Positions 17,003 to 26,343 of a stretch of 64,000 nucleotides of DNA are shown here, piece after piece. Location: assembly GCF_003814875.1 (NCBI RefSeq), contig NZ_RKQF01000001.1:6758001-6822000 (forward strand), in the 5' to 3' direction. The stretch's first letter is position 1. Each line of letters begins with the position of its first letter. Source of the stretch: Streptomyces sp. Ag109_O5-1 (lineage in GTDB: Bacteria > Actinomycetota > Actinomycetes > Streptomycetales > Streptomycetaceae). The notes below the pieces were generated by a model. It made no database searches. It was not told the origin of the DNA and saw nothing but the letters and a program-made list of their open reading frames with translations. Both the position numbers and the translations under genes were made by a program.

Positions 17003-17929
17003 GTGCTGCCGCATCGACTGGGCCGTGCCGAAGCCGGAGTCCCGGGCCACCTGGTCGACGGAGAGGTCGGTGGACTCCAGGAGGTGGCGGGCGCGTTCGA
17101 CGCGCTGCTGGGTGAGCCACTGGCCGGGGCTGACGCCGGTCTCCTCGCGGAAACGGCGTGTGAAGGTCCGTACCGACATGGCCTCCTGCTCGGCCATGTC
17201 CCGCAGCTGGACGGGCTCGTGGAGGCGGCCCAGGGCCCAGGCGCGGGCGGCCGTGGTCGTGGCCACCTGCGGGTCGGGGACCAGGCGGTGGATGTACTGC
17301 GCCTGGCCGCCGTCCCGGTGCGGGGGGACGATCGTGCTGCGGGCCACGCTGTTGGCGACGGCCGTGCCGTGGTCGCGGCGGACCATGTGCAGGCACAGGT
17401 CGATCCCGGCGGCCACCCCGGCCGAGGTCAGCACGTCGCCGTCGTCGATGAACAGGACGTCCGCGTCCACCTCGATCCGGGGGAACAGCTGCTGGAGATG
17501 GTCCGCGTGGGCCCAGTGCGTGGTCGCCGGGCGGCCGTCGAGGTAGCCGGCGGCGGCGAGGACGTAGACGCCGGTGCAGATGGAGGCGAGCCGGGTGCCG
17601 GGGCGGATGCGGGCCAGGGCGGCGGCCAGCTCGGGGGTGAGGACCCCCTCGTCGAAGACCGGGCCGAGCTCGTACGACGCCGGGACGATCACCGTGTCGG
17701 CGGTGGCCAGCGCCTCCGGGCCGTGCGCCACGTGGATCGCGAAGTCGGCGTCGGTCTCGACCGGGCCCGGCGACCGGATCGAGCAGGTCACGATCTCGTA
17801 CAGCGGCCGGCCCCGCGCGTCCTTGGGACGGCCGAAGATGCGGTGCGGGATGCCCAGCTCGAAGGGGAGCAGACCGTCCAGGGCAAGGACGACGACTCGG
17901 TGCGGGCGGAAGCCGGGGCCACTGCTCAT
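16901..17929 (-). CDS. GlxA-type transcriptional regulator (DJ-1/PfpI domain + AraC HTH)
   Basis: 342 residues. The N-terminal DJ-1/PfpI-like domain (about 10-190) has the nucleophile-elbow segment SICTGVYVLAAAG. The C-terminal AraC domain has two HTH motifs (about 230-325: QLRDMAEQEAMSVRTFTRRF and VDQVARDSGFGTAQSMRQHL). Such regulators commonly control a divergent transporter or catabolic gene; here an MFS gene starts 71 bases away on the other strand. Confidence 0.92.
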   Translation of the reverse strand: MSSGPGFRPHRVVVLALDGLLPFELGIPHRIFGRPKDARGRPLYEIVTCSIRSPGPVETDADFAIHVAHGPEALATADTVIVPASYELGPVFDEGVLTPELAAALARIRPGTRLASICTGVYVLAAAGYLDGRPATTHWAHADHLQQLFPRIEVDADVLFIDDGDVLTSAGVAAGIDLCLHMVRRDHGTAVANSVARSTIVPPHRDGGQAQYIHRLVPDPQVATTTAARAWALGRLHEPVQLRDMAEQEAMSVRTFTRRFREETGVSPGQWLTQQRVERARHLLESTDLSVDQVARDSGFGTAQSMRQHLQAALGVTPTAYRRTFRTGAGTGESHGTAGTPR

Positions 17930-18000
17930 GGCCCGATCCTAACGAATACTGTCCTCCCGGCCACTCGATGGAGTGAATCCACTGACCGAAGCTTTATGGC
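17930..18000. promoter_or_regulatory. Divergent promoter region of AraC-type regulator and MFS gene
   Basis: The 71 bases contain CACTC-N4-GAGTG (17962-17975), which overlaps AGTG-N4-CACT. These are possible regulator sites. Confidence 0.4.
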
Positions 18001-19317
18001 GTGACCCAGACAACCGAACCCGCAGCAGCGCTCCAGGACTCGAAGCCGCCCCGCTCACCGCGTATCCACCGCGCCTGGTTCGTCGCCGCCGTCACCTTCG
18101 TCACGATCATCGGTGCGGCCGCCTTCCGGTCCCTGCCCGGTCTGCTCATCGACCCCCTGCACCAGGACTTCGGCTGGTCGCGCGGCACGATCGGCGCGGC
18201 CGTCTCCGTCAACCTCGCGCTGTACGGGCTCACCGCGCCCTTCGCCGCCGCCCTGATGGACCGTTTCGGCATACGGCGGGTGGTGGCCGTCGCCCTGACC
18301 GTCATCGCGCTCGGGTCCGGTCTGACCGTGTGGATGACGGCGGCCTGGCAGCTGATGCTGTGCTGGGGCCTGCTGGTCGGCCTGGGCTCCGGCTCGATGG
18401 CGCTCGCCTTCGCGGCCACGGTCACCAACCGCTGGTTCACCACCCGGCGCGGCCTGGTCAGCGGCATCCTCACCGCCGCCTCCGCCTCGGGCCAGCTGAT
18501 CTTCCTGCCGCTGCTGTCCTGGATGGTCGAGACGTACGACTGGCGCCCGGCCGCCGTCACCGTCGCCCTCGCCGCCCTCGCGGTCGTCCCCTTCGTCTGG
18601 CTGCTGCTGCGCGACCACCCCGCCGACGTGGGCGTGAAGCCGTACGGCGCCGAGGAGTTCGTACCGAAGCCGGCACCGGTCACCGGCGCGGCGCGCAGAA
18701 CCCTCGGGGTGCTGTCCTCCGCCGTGCGCACCGGTCCCTTCTGGCTGCTCGCCGGCACCTTCGCGATCTGCGGGGCCTCCACCAACGGCCTGGTCCAGAC
18801 CCACTTCGTGCCGGCCGCCCACGACCACGGTCTGCCGGTCACGGCGGCCGCCTCGCTGCTCGCGGTCATCGGCGTCTTCGACGTCGTCGGCACGATCGCC
18901 TCCGGCTGGTTCACCGACCGCTTCGAACCCCGCCGCCTGCTCGCCGTCTACTACGCCCTGCGCGGCATCTCACTGCTGTTCCTGCCGATGCTGCTCGGCC
19001 CGACGATCCACCCCTCGATGGTCTTCTTCATCATCTTCTACGGCCTCGACTGGGTCGCCACCGTGCCGCCCACCCTGGCCCTGTGCCGGGAGCAGTACGG
19101 CGAGGACAGCGCCATCGTCTTCGGCTGGGTCCTCGCCTCCCACCAGGTCGGCGCGGCCCTCGTCGCCTACCTCGGCGGTGTCGCCCGCGATGTCTTCGGC
19201 GCGTACGACATGGTCTGGTACGCCTCCGGCGCCCTGTGCGCGGCGGCGGCCCTGATGGCACTGGTGATCCGACGCCGACCGCTGACCCCGCTGCCCGCGC
19301 CCGCCCTGGCCGGCTAG
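18001..19317 (+). CDS. MFS transporter, oxalate/formate or monocarboxylate type
   Basis: 438 residues and 12 membrane segments. The family loop 'DRFGIRR' after TM2 and 'LVSGILTAASASGQLIFLPLLSW' in TM5 are typical of the OFA/MCP-like branch that moves small carboxylates. GTG start. It diverges from the GlxA-type regulator, which probably controls it. Because it lies among acid-catabolism genes, import of a carboxylic acid is plausible (inference). Confidence 0.88.
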   Translation: MTQTTEPAAALQDSKPPRSPRIHRAWFVAAVTFVTIIGAAAFRSLPGLLIDPLHQDFGWSRGTIGAAVSVNLALYGLTAPFAAALMDRFGIRRVVAVALTVIALGSGLTVWMTAAWQLMLCWGLLVGLGSGSMALAFAATVTNRWFTTRRGLVSGILTAASASGQLIFLPLLSWMVETYDWRPAAVTVALAALAVVPFVWLLLRDHPADVGVKPYGAEEFVPKPAPVTGAARRTLGVLSSAVRTGPFWLLAGTFAICGASTNGLVQTHFVPAAHDHGLPVTAAASLLAVIGVFDVVGTIASGWFTDRFEPRRLLAVYYALRGISLLFLPMLLGPTIHPSMVFFIIFYGLDWVATVPPTLALCREQYGEDSAIVFGWVLASHQVGAALVAYLGGVARDVFGAYDMVWYASGALCAAAALMALVIRRRPLTPLPAPALAG

Positions 19318-19922
19318 CCCTCCAGCCTGGCGAACCGCCCCCGGTGGAACAGCAGTGGCCCGCCGGGGGTCTCGCCCGCTCCCAGGGCGTCCACCCGGCC
19401 GACCACGATCAGGTGGTCGCCGCCCGTGTGCACCGCGTGGATCGTGCAGTCGATCCACGCGGCGGCGCCGGCCAGCCGGGGCGCCCCCGACACCGGGGCC
19501 GCGTCGTACGCCACGCCCGAGAACTTGTCCGCGCCGCTCACCGCGAAGGCACGGCACAGCCCGCCCTGGCCGGCGCCGAGCACGTTGACGCAGAACACGC
19601 CGGCGCGGGCGATGCGCGGCCAGGTCGCCGACGTACGGCCGACCATGAAGCAGATCAGGGGCGGGTCGAGGGAGAGGGAGGAGAAGGACTGGCAGGCGAA
19701 ACCGGCGGGGGAGGGCTCCCCTTCGGCGGCCGGCGCGGTGACCACGGTCACCCCGGTCGCGAAGTTCCCCAGCACCCGTCGGAACTCCGACTGGTCGATG
19801 GGCACCCGCTCGTCCGCGCGTACGCACCGCAGCTCGGGGCGCGGCAGCGGCTCCACGGGCCCCGGTGCGGGCACCGACCTGAGATAACGGACGGCAGCCG
19901 CGGCCGCCCCTGCGTGTCCCAT
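19314..19922 (-). CDS. Flavin reductase (HsaB/HpaC-like) of a two-component monooxygenase
   Basis: About 202 residues. The flavin-binding core starts at FRRVLGNFATGVTVVTA (about 50-66) and continues with FACQSFSSLSLDPPLICFMV and VFCVNVLG, as in NADH:FMN/FAD reductases that feed oxygenases. The ATG at 19922 (or GTG 19925) lies 16 bases from an operator. A GTG at 19805 would give a 163-residue form that fits the usual family start better. It overlaps the convergent MFS stop by 4 bases. It could supply reduced flavin to the luciferase-like proteins at 54096 or 55916. Confidence 0.88.
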   Translation of the reverse strand: MGHAGAAAAAVRYLRSVPAPGPVEPLPRPELRCVRADERVPIDQSEFRRVLGNFATGVTVVTAPAAEGEPSPAGFACQSFSSLSLDPPLICFMVGRTSATWPRIARAGVFCVNVLGAGQGGLCRAFAVSGADKFSGVAYDAAPVSGAPRLAGAAAWIDCTIHAVHTGGDHLIVVGRVDALGAGETPGGPLLFHRGRFARLEG

Positions 19923-19938
19923 CACCCTTCCATTGAAA

Positions 19939-19953
19939 GTGACGGGTCGTCAG
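19939..19953. promoter_or_regulatory. TetR-type operator, copy 4
   Basis: GTGACGGGTCGTCAG, one mismatch, upstream of the flavin reductase. The convergent neighbour (enoyl-CoA hydratase) ends here, so only the reductase can be its target. Confidence 0.75.
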
Positions 19954-20017
19954 ATGGGAAGGGGTGCGGGGGCCGGAATGGGGCGGGTGTCGCCCTCGAC
20001 GGCCCCGGTCGCCGCCG

Positions 20018-20842
20018 TCAACGGCCCCGGAACTCGGGGCTTCTGCGCTCCATGAAGGCCCGCAGGCCCTCCTGAGCGTCCCACGTGGTCATGTTGATCT
20101 CCTGGGCCGCCGCCTCCGCCGCGAACGCGGTGCGGCGGTCGGTGTCCAGGGACGCGTTGACCAGCTGCTTCGTCAGGGCGAGGGCGCGGGTGGGGCCGGC
20201 GGCCAGACGCTCCGCCCACTCCCGTGCCGTCTTCGCCAGCTCCTCGTCCGGTACGACCCGGTTGACCAGCCCCAGGCGCTCGGCCTCCGGTGCGGAGAGC
20301 GCGTCGCCGAAGAACATCAACTCCTTGGCGCGGTGCGGGCCGACCAGGCGGGGCAGGAGATGGGCGCCGCCGCCGTCGGGGACCAGGCCGCGGCGCACGA
20401 ACACCTCGATGAAACGGGCCGATTCGGCGGCCAAAACCAGGTCGCAGGCGAGCGCGAGGTGGACGCCGAGGCCGGCCGCGGTGCCGTTGACCGCCGCGAT
20501 CACCGGCTTCTCGCAGTCGAGGACGGCGGCGACGAGCCGCTGGGCGCCGAGCCGGATGGTGCGGGCCACGTCGCCGGGGACGCGTTCGCCCGTGGCGCCG
20601 CCGCGGAGATCGGCGCCGGCGCAGAAGCCGCGGCCCGTGCCCGTGAGGACCACGGCCCGGACGTCGGGGTCGGCGGAGGCGTCGCCGAGCAGGTGGATGA
20701 TGCGTTCGCGCTGGTCAGGGGTGATGGCGTTGAGGGATTCGGGGCGGTTGAGGGTGATGAGGGCGACCCGGTTGTCAGTGGCGTGCAGTACCAATGACTC
20801 AACGGATTTTTCCGGCTCTTGGGAGGAAACAGGCATGTTCAT
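20018..20842 (-). CDS. Enoyl-CoA hydratase/isomerase family protein
   Basis: A 274-residue crotonase. Oxyanion-hole segments are GTGRGFCAGADLRG and VNGTAAGLGVHLALACD. A Glu in the first catalytic position is not obvious, but 'EVFVRRGLVPDGGGAHLLPRLVG' matches the second. The start lies just after the stop of the NDP-forming acyl-CoA synthetase, so it is translationally coupled to it; ATG at 20836 is an alternative. Hydrates or isomerises the unsaturated CoA ester. Confidence 0.92.
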   Translation of the reverse strand: MNMPVSSQEPEKSVESLVLHATDNRVALITLNRPESLNAITPDQRERIIHLLGDASADPDVRAVVLTGTGRGFCAGADLRGGATGERVPGDVARTIRLGAQRLVAAVLDCEKPVIAAVNGTAAGLGVHLALACDLVLAAESARFIEVFVRRGLVPDGGGAHLLPRLVGPHRAKELMFFGDALSAPEAERLGLVNRVVPDEELAKTAREWAERLAAGPTRALALTKQLVNASLDTDRRTAFAAEAAAQEINMTTWDAQEGLRAFMERRSPEFRGR

Positions 20843-20843
20843 C

Positions 20844-23072
20844 TCAGCTGCACACCGCCAGCGCGTCCAGCGCCACGGCGCCCTGTCCCTGCTCCAGCAC
20901 CATCAGCGGGTTGATGTCGAGCTCGGCGAGCCGGTCCCCGAGTTCCAGGGCCATCCGCTGGACGCGGAGGATCACTTCGACGAGCGCTTCGAGGTCGGCC
21001 GGCGGCCGCCCCCGGACCCCGTCCAGCAGGGCCCGCCCGCGCAGTCCGGCGAGCATGTCCCGGGCCTGCTCCTCACCGAACGGCGGCACCCGCACGGCCG
21101 CGTCGTGCAGCACCTCCACCAGCACCCCGCCCAGCCCCACGGTCACGGTCGGCCCGAACAGGTCGTCGTGGGTGACCCCGACGACCATCTCCACGCCCCG
21201 CTCCACCATCTGGCAGACCAGCACACCGTCCAGGGTGACGCCCTCGTGGCGGGCGATGTCGGTCAGCTCCCGGTAGGCGTCCCGGACCTGGCTGGCCGAG
21301 GTCAGGCCGATCTTCACCAGGCCCAGCTCCGTCTTGTGGGCGATCTGCGCGCCGGACGCCTTCATCACCACCGGGTAGCCGACCAGCCCGGCCGCGCGCA
21401 CGGCGGCCGCCGCGCTGGTCACCAGCTGCTCGCGCGGCACCCGTATGCCGTACGCGCGCAGCAGCTGTTTCGCCGCGTGCTCGCTCAGCTGCTGTCCCGG
21501 CCGCATCAGCGCGAGCGCCTTGCGGTAGGAGGGCGAGGGGGTGCGCGGGGCCTCGTCGAAGGGGGAGCGGTAGGAGCGGACGAAGCGGTGGTGGTCGAGG
21601 TAGGCGCGGACGGCGGTCAGGCAGTTGCCGACCGTGCGGAAGGTGGCCACCCGGGAGGAGCCGAGCAGTACGTCGCGGTAGGCGGCCTCGGTGCCGACCG
21701 GCGAACCCCACACCACGCACACCAGCTTGTCGCTGGCCTCGGCCGCGTCCACCAGGTCTCGCACCAGCCGGTCGCTCAAGGGCGGGAAGGGGCCGGTGAT
21801 CGGGCAGATCAGCACCCCCACCTCCGGGTCGGCGAGGATCGAGTCGATGATCTTCCGGCCGCGCCAGTCGCCCACCGGATGCCCCCCGTTGTCGACCGGG
21901 TTGGCCACGCTCAGATACTCCGGTATCCACTGGTGCAGCTCGGCCTGCCGGGCCTCGGACAGCACCGGCAGCCGCAGCCCCAGGCCGGACGCCAGGTCGG
22001 CCGCGTGCGCGCCCGTGCCACCCGAGATCGAATAGACGACGACCCCGTCGGCGCGCGGGGCCCGGGCCCGGGCCAGTAGCGCCGCGGTGTCCTGGAGTTC
22101 GTCCAGGCCGTCGACGCGGATCACCCCGTACTGGCGCAGCGCCGCGTCGACCACGTCGTCCGCGCCGGTCAGCTTGCCGGTGTGGGAGGCGGCGGTGCGG
22201 GCGCCGGCCTCGGTGCGGCCGACCTTCACGGCGACCACCGGTACCTTGCGGCGGGCCGCGCGGTCGGCGGCCAGCAGGAAGGCGCGGCCGTCCTTGAGTC
22301 CCTCGACATAGCAGGCGATGGCGCCGACCTCGGGGCGCTCGGCGAAGTAGGAGATGAAGTCGGAGGTCTCCAGGTCCGCCTCGTTGCCGGTGGGCGCCCA
22401 GTGCGAGAGGCGGATGCCGAGTTCCTGGGCGGCGAAGACGGGCCGGCCCTGGTGGCCCGACTGGGTGATCAGCGCGATCGCCGGGCCGCCCAGGTCGTCC
22501 CGGAAGCGTTCGAAGGCGTTCAGGTTGGTGTTCGGGCCGAGGAGTCGCAGCCCGGAGCGGCGTACGGCCGCCGCCAGCCGGGTCTGGGCCGCCGCGCCCT
22601 CCTCGCCGGTCTCCGCGAACCCGGAGGCGAAGGCGACGGCGAACTTCACCTTGGCCTCGGCCAGTTCCTCGATCACCGGAAGGGGGTCGGCGACCAGGAG
22701 CACGGCGAGATCGACCTGCTCGGGCAGGTCGGCGACGGAAGGAGCGCAGGCGATGCCGAAGACCGACGGCCGGGTCGGATGCACCGGGTGCACCCGGGCC
22801 CCGACCCGCCCGGCCCAGTCGAGCAGCTGCCGGGTGATACCGGTGTTGGGCCGCCCCTCGGCGTCCGAGGCGCCGATCACGGCGACGGACTCGGGCCGGA
22901 AGAACCGGTCCAGATCCGGTACGTCCGCGTACAGCGGCCGCCCGCTGACGTCCAGTTCGTCCTCGTCGGCCGTCCGGCCGTGGACGGCGGGTCCGGGACG
23001 CTGCTCACCGCAGGCGAGGACCCGGGCCCGGCGGGAGTCGGTGGTGAGGGTGCCGTGGGTTGATCCAAGCAT
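20844..23072 (-). CDS. NDP-forming acyl-CoA synthetase (ACD type, CoA-ligase + ATP-grasp)
   Basis: 742 residues: CoA-binding domain (VAVIGASDAEGRPNTG), succinyl-CoA-ligase-like middle part, and C-terminal ATP-grasp_5 (GYPVVMKASG, HKTELGLVKIGL, DINPLMVL). The conserved phospho-His region reads ASHTGKLTG. I chose the ATG at 23072 over a TTG at 23102, because AGGAG and GGCGGA lie upstream of it. Gives an ADP-dependent, reversible route to CoA esters besides the AMP-forming ligases. In operon with enoyl-CoA hydratase, behind a pair of operators. Confidence 0.9.
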   Translation of the reverse strand: MLGSTHGTLTTDSRRARVLACGEQRPGPAVHGRTADEDELDVSGRPLYADVPDLDRFFRPESVAVIGASDAEGRPNTGITRQLLDWAGRVGARVHPVHPTRPSVFGIACAPSVADLPEQVDLAVLLVADPLPVIEELAEAKVKFAVAFASGFAETGEEGAAAQTRLAAAVRRSGLRLLGPNTNLNAFERFRDDLGGPAIALITQSGHQGRPVFAAQELGIRLSHWAPTGNEADLETSDFISYFAERPEVGAIACYVEGLKDGRAFLLAADRAARRKVPVVAVKVGRTEAGARTAASHTGKLTGADDVVDAALRQYGVIRVDGLDELQDTAALLARARAPRADGVVVYSISGGTGAHAADLASGLGLRLPVLSEARQAELHQWIPEYLSVANPVDNGGHPVGDWRGRKIIDSILADPEVGVLICPITGPFPPLSDRLVRDLVDAAEASDKLVCVVWGSPVGTEAAYRDVLLGSSRVATFRTVGNCLTAVRAYLDHHRFVRSYRSPFDEAPRTPSPSYRKALALMRPGQQLSEHAAKQLLRAYGIRVPREQLVTSAAAAVRAAGLVGYPVVMKASGAQIAHKTELGLVKIGLTSASQVRDAYRELTDIARHEGVTLDGVLVCQMVERGVEMVVGVTHDDLFGPTVTVGLGGVLVEVLHDAAVRVPPFGEEQARDMLAGLRGRALLDGVRGRPPADLEALVEVILRVQRMALELGDRLAELDINPLMVLEQGQGAVALDALAVCS

Positions 23073-23106
23073 CGTTCCGCCCGCTCCTGTGTGACAGCAC
23101 AATTAA

Positions 23107-23121
23107 CTGACGCAGTGTCAG
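23107..23121. promoter_or_regulatory. TetR-type operator, copy 5
   Basis: CTGACGCAGTGTCAG. It is the exact reverse complement of copy 6, 24 bases away. Confidence 0.78.
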
Positions 23122-23130
23122 ATTACTGAA

Positions 23131-23145
23131 CTGACACTGCGTCAG
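23131..23145. promoter_or_regulatory. TetR-type operator, copy 6
   Basis: CTGACACTGCGTCAG. With copy 5 it forms one large inverted repeat around a 9-base spacer, upstream of the NDP-forming synthetase. Confidence 0.78.
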
Positions 23146-23190
23146 GAACTGGTCTGCACGCAAAGTTGAGGCGGGAAACGACCGGCGCCC

Positions 23191-24696
23191 TCAGCCGAGG
23201 GCGGCCAGTACCTCCTTCGCCACCCGCTCGCCCGACCGCACCGCTCCGTCCATGAAGCCCGTCCAGAACGTGGAGGTCTCCGTACCCGCCCAGTGGATCC
23301 CGCCCGCCGGCTCGCGCAGCGCGGCCCCGTACTCGGTCAGCACACCGGGCGGCGCGTAGGCCACCGGGCCACCCCGTGAGAAGCCCTCATTGTCCCAGCG
23401 CTGCAGCACGAAGGAGGAGGGGGATTTGGCCTTGCTGCCGAAGTAGTTGACGTAGTCCGCCAGTACGGCGGTCCTGATGTCGGCCTCGCTCGCCGCGTCG
23501 TACGCCCGCATTTCGTCGGCCTCGATGAAGCCCATCAGCGCCCCGTAGGAGGCGTCCGGCGGGGAGTTGTCGAAGGTCGAGCGGACCACGCCGGAGTCGC
23601 TGACGGCCTGCCCGTTGAGACCGTCGGCCCGCCAGAAGGGGGTGTCGTAGACGGCGATGGCCTTGCCGATCGAACCCATCGGCATCCGCTGGGTGAGCTG
23701 GTCGCGGGCGGCCGGCAGCAGCGGGTCGTAGGTGATGCGGGCGGCCAGCGGGGGCGGCACGGCGACGACGACGCGGGTGGCGTTGACCGTGATGCCGTCC
23801 GCCGTGACGACGTACGAGCTGCCGGACTTGACGATGGACCGGACCGGCGCGCTCAGCACCACCCGGTCGCCGAGGGTCGCAGCGAGCTTGATCGGGACCT
23901 GCTGGGAGCCGCCGACGAAACGGGACTCCTGGGCGCCGCCGGCCGTGTCGGTGAGGCGTTCCAGGGTGCCGGCGTTGGAGGCGTTGCCGGCGGCGGCGAT
24001 GTAGTAGAGGACGTAGAGAAGGGAGAGTTCGCGGGGCTGGGCCGAGAAGATCGAGGTGCAGGCCAGGTCCAGGAGGAACTTGGCGGAGGGCACGATCGCG
24101 TTGGCGTTCAGCCAGCTCTCGAAGGTCTGCTTGTCCCACTCGGCGGCCTTGGCGGCGGTCCAGGGCGCGTCCACCGGCACCTGCGTGGCCATGCTGTCCA
24201 GCTCGGACTGCACGATCGCCGCGTTGGCGAGCCCGGCCGCGTCCACCGGCGGCACCGAGCCGAGCAGACCGCTGGTGTCGTACGGGGTGCGGGCGCCGTT
24301 TTTGTAGAGGAGGTTGTTGCCCGTGTTGTAGGTGGTGAAGGTCGCCACGCCCAGGGAGTCGGCGAGGGCCTTGATGCGGTCCTGGGTGGGGCCGATGAAC
24401 TCGCCGCCGCCCTCGGTGTAACCGCCGTTGGCCAGCTTCAGGTTCACCACCCGGCCGCCGACCCGGTCCCGGGCCTCCAGGACGGCGACCGTCCTGCCGC
24501 CGGCGACCAGGTCCCGGGCCGCGGTGAGCCCGGCGAGGCCGCCGCCGACGATCGCCACGTCGACGGTCCGGGAGGCGGCCGAAGTCGCCGCCGCGGCCGT
24601 CCCGGCGGCGACGGTGGAGACCACGGTGAGGCCGGCGGCCCCGGCGGCGGCACCGCCGAGGAGGGAGCGGCGGGAGAGCTGTCTTTCACGTGCCAC
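23191..24696 (-). CDS. Secreted flavin monoamine oxidase
   Basis: 501 residues. A twin-arginine signal (LSRRSLLGGAAAG) precedes the FAD GxGxxG motif VAIVGGGLAGLTAARDLV. The C-terminal FAD segment is HWAGTETSTFWTGFMDGAVRSG. This matches amine oxidases of the PF01593 family that oxidise amines extracellularly after Tat export. GTG at 24696 is supported by GGAGG 6 bases upstream; the frame extends to 24795 but that part has no signal-peptide logic. It lies outside the operator set. Confidence 0.92.
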   Translation of the reverse strand: MARERQLSRRSLLGGAAAGAAGLTVVSTVAAGTAAAATSAASRTVDVAIVGGGLAGLTAARDLVAGGRTVAVLEARDRVGGRVVNLKLANGGYTEGGGEFIGPTQDRIKALADSLGVATFTTYNTGNNLLYKNGARTPYDTSGLLGSVPPVDAAGLANAAIVQSELDSMATQVPVDAPWTAAKAAEWDKQTFESWLNANAIVPSAKFLLDLACTSIFSAQPRELSLLYVLYYIAAAGNASNAGTLERLTDTAGGAQESRFVGGSQQVPIKLAATLGDRVVLSAPVRSIVKSGSSYVVTADGITVNATRVVVAVPPPLAARITYDPLLPAARDQLTQRMPMGSIGKAIAVYDTPFWRADGLNGQAVSDSGVVRSTFDNSPPDASYGALMGFIEADEMRAYDAASEADIRTAVLADYVNYFGSKAKSPSSFVLQRWDNEGFSRGGPVAYAPPGVLTEYGAALREPAGGIHWAGTETSTFWTGFMDGAVRSGERVAKEVLAALG

Positions 24697-24857
24697 GTGC
24701 GTCCTCCGAGCTGAGCGAGAGGGGTGGAGCCGGAAAGTTGAGCAGGGCTCACATTCTGGCCTCGCGCACGGGCACAGTGCTACCGCCGGTAACAAACAAC
24801 TGTCGTCGCATCGGTCACATGCGTAACAGGTCTTGTGCGGAAGGAGGTTGAGGCTTT

Positions 24858-26015
24858 CTACGCCACCCGCACACGCTTGGCGACCGTCTTCGCGATCTTC
24901 TCCGCGTCGATGGCCATCTCGCGGAACATGCCGCTGATCGGGTTGGTGTAGCCGGTGAAGTAGAGGCCGGGCGCGTCCTTCGGGGTGCGCGGGCCGTGGG
25001 CGACCGGGCGGCCTCTGCCGTCGAGGACGTCGAGGTGGCCGACCAGGCCCTCCAGCGCGCGGACGTACCCGGTCGCGGCGATCACCGCGTCGGGGGAGAC
25101 GCGGGTGCCGTCGGCGAGGGCGACCTTGCCGTCCTCGAAACCGTCGACGGCGGCCACGATCTCGATCTTCCCCCGGCGCACCGCGTCGATGAGACCGACG
25201 TCCAGGACCGGGATGGAGCCCTCCTTGACCCGGCTGTAGAGGCCGGAGGCGGGGCGGGGCAGGCCCTGGGCGGCCAGGTCGGGCACGCTGACCTTGGCCA
25301 TCGTGCGGGCCAGCCGGTCGACGAGGCCGGTCGGCAGTCGTCGTACCAGGATCGAGTTGTACTGGGCGGCCCAGCCGGCCGTGGAGCGGCGCACGATGTG
25401 CGGGACCGTGCGGACGGCGAGCCGCACCCGGGAGGCGCCGCCCTCGACCAGGTCGACGGCTATCTCGGCGCCGGTGTTGCCGACGCCGACGACGAGGACG
25501 TCCAGGCCGGCGAAGGGCTCGGCGTCGCGGTACTCCCCGGCGTGCAGGAACCGGCCGCCGTAGCCGTCCAGGCCGGGCCAGTCGGGGATGCGCGGGGTGT
25601 GGTTGAAGCCGGTGGCGACCACCACCGCGGAGCCGGTCAGCTCACGGCCGCCGGAGGCGTGCAGCAGCCAGCCGTCACCGTCGGGCGCGGGCTCCACCCG
25701 GGAGACCTCGACGCCGGTGACGATCTCCAGTTCATGGTGCTCGGCGTACTTCTCCAGATAGCGCACCACGTCGTCGCGGGAGACCCAGCGGCCGAAGCGG
25801 CGCGGCATGGGCAGACCGGGCAGGGCGGAGAGCCGGCGGGTGGTGTGGAGGTGGAGACGGTCGTAGTGGCGGCGCCAGGACGCGCCGACGTCGTCGGACT
25901 TCTCCAGGATCACGGCACGGACGCCCCGGGCTCGCAGCGCGTACGCGGCGGCGAGACCTCCGGGGCCTGCACCGATGACGTAGACGGGCGAGACGGTGGG
26001 GGGAAATACGGCCAT
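24858..26015 (-). CDS. Flavin-containing monooxygenase (FAD/NAD(P)-binding)
   Basis: 385 residues. FAD motif VYVIGAGPGGLAAAYAL at the N-terminus, NADPH motif VLVVGVGNTGAEIAVDL at about 170, and ATGFNHTPRIPDW typical of FMO/YUCCA-like enzymes. The full BVMO fingerprint FxGxxxHxxxW is not seen in exact form. It hydroxylates or N/S-oxidises a small substrate. ATG 26015 and GTG 26033 are both possible starts; neither has a good ribosome site. Confidence 0.88.
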   Translation of the reverse strand: MAVFPPTVSPVYVIGAGPGGLAAAYALRARGVRAVILEKSDDVGASWRRHYDRLHLHTTRRLSALPGLPMPRRFGRWVSRDDVVRYLEKYAEHHELEIVTGVEVSRVEPAPDGDGWLLHASGGRELTGSAVVVATGFNHTPRIPDWPGLDGYGGRFLHAGEYRDAEPFAGLDVLVVGVGNTGAEIAVDLVEGGASRVRLAVRTVPHIVRRSTAGWAAQYNSILVRRLPTGLVDRLARTMAKVSVPDLAAQGLPRPASGLYSRVKEGSIPVLDVGLIDAVRRGKIEIVAAVDGFEDGKVALADGTRVSPDAVIAATGYVRALEGLVGHLDVLDGRGRPVAHGPRTPKDAPGLYFTGYTNPISGMFREMAIDAEKIAKTVAKRVRVA

Positions 26016-26033
26016 GAGCGGGAGCGTAATCAC

Positions 26034-26343
26034 ACGTCACGTTGATGGGTCTCGGTCAAGACCGGAATTGGTTGCGGATTGATCACACCCGTAGGAGAAG
26101 TGGGTGGGACTTGTGACGTAGCCCACTTGGTCTGTGCGGACAGTCGCGAAAACGGGAGATCTGAAGAAAGGCCGCGCCGTCGGGCCCCGGTGCGCTGGGG
26201 CCCGACGGCGCGGGTGGCGGCGCCCCTTAGACAGACGGGAAAGGGACACCGCGTTCGGGGAGGCTATCGCGGCTTTGTTAGGACCATCACGATTGTGAGA
26301 GCTTCTTACTTCCGCTGATGCCTATTGGTTCTGCGGCGGGCTG
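26034..26343. other. Intergenic region with terminator
   Basis: No gene is seen. Apart from the strong hairpin at 26172-26213, it holds the promoter of the monooxygenase gene at its left end. Confidence 0.5.
26172..26213 (-). terminator. Strong terminator hairpin (17-bp perfect stem)
   Basis: A 17-bp GC-rich stem (26172-26188 with 26197-26213) with an 8-base loop. Read on the minus strand it is followed by CCTTTCTTC. It lies 130 bases past the stop of the tannase-like gene, whose transcript it should end. Confidence 0.8.
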
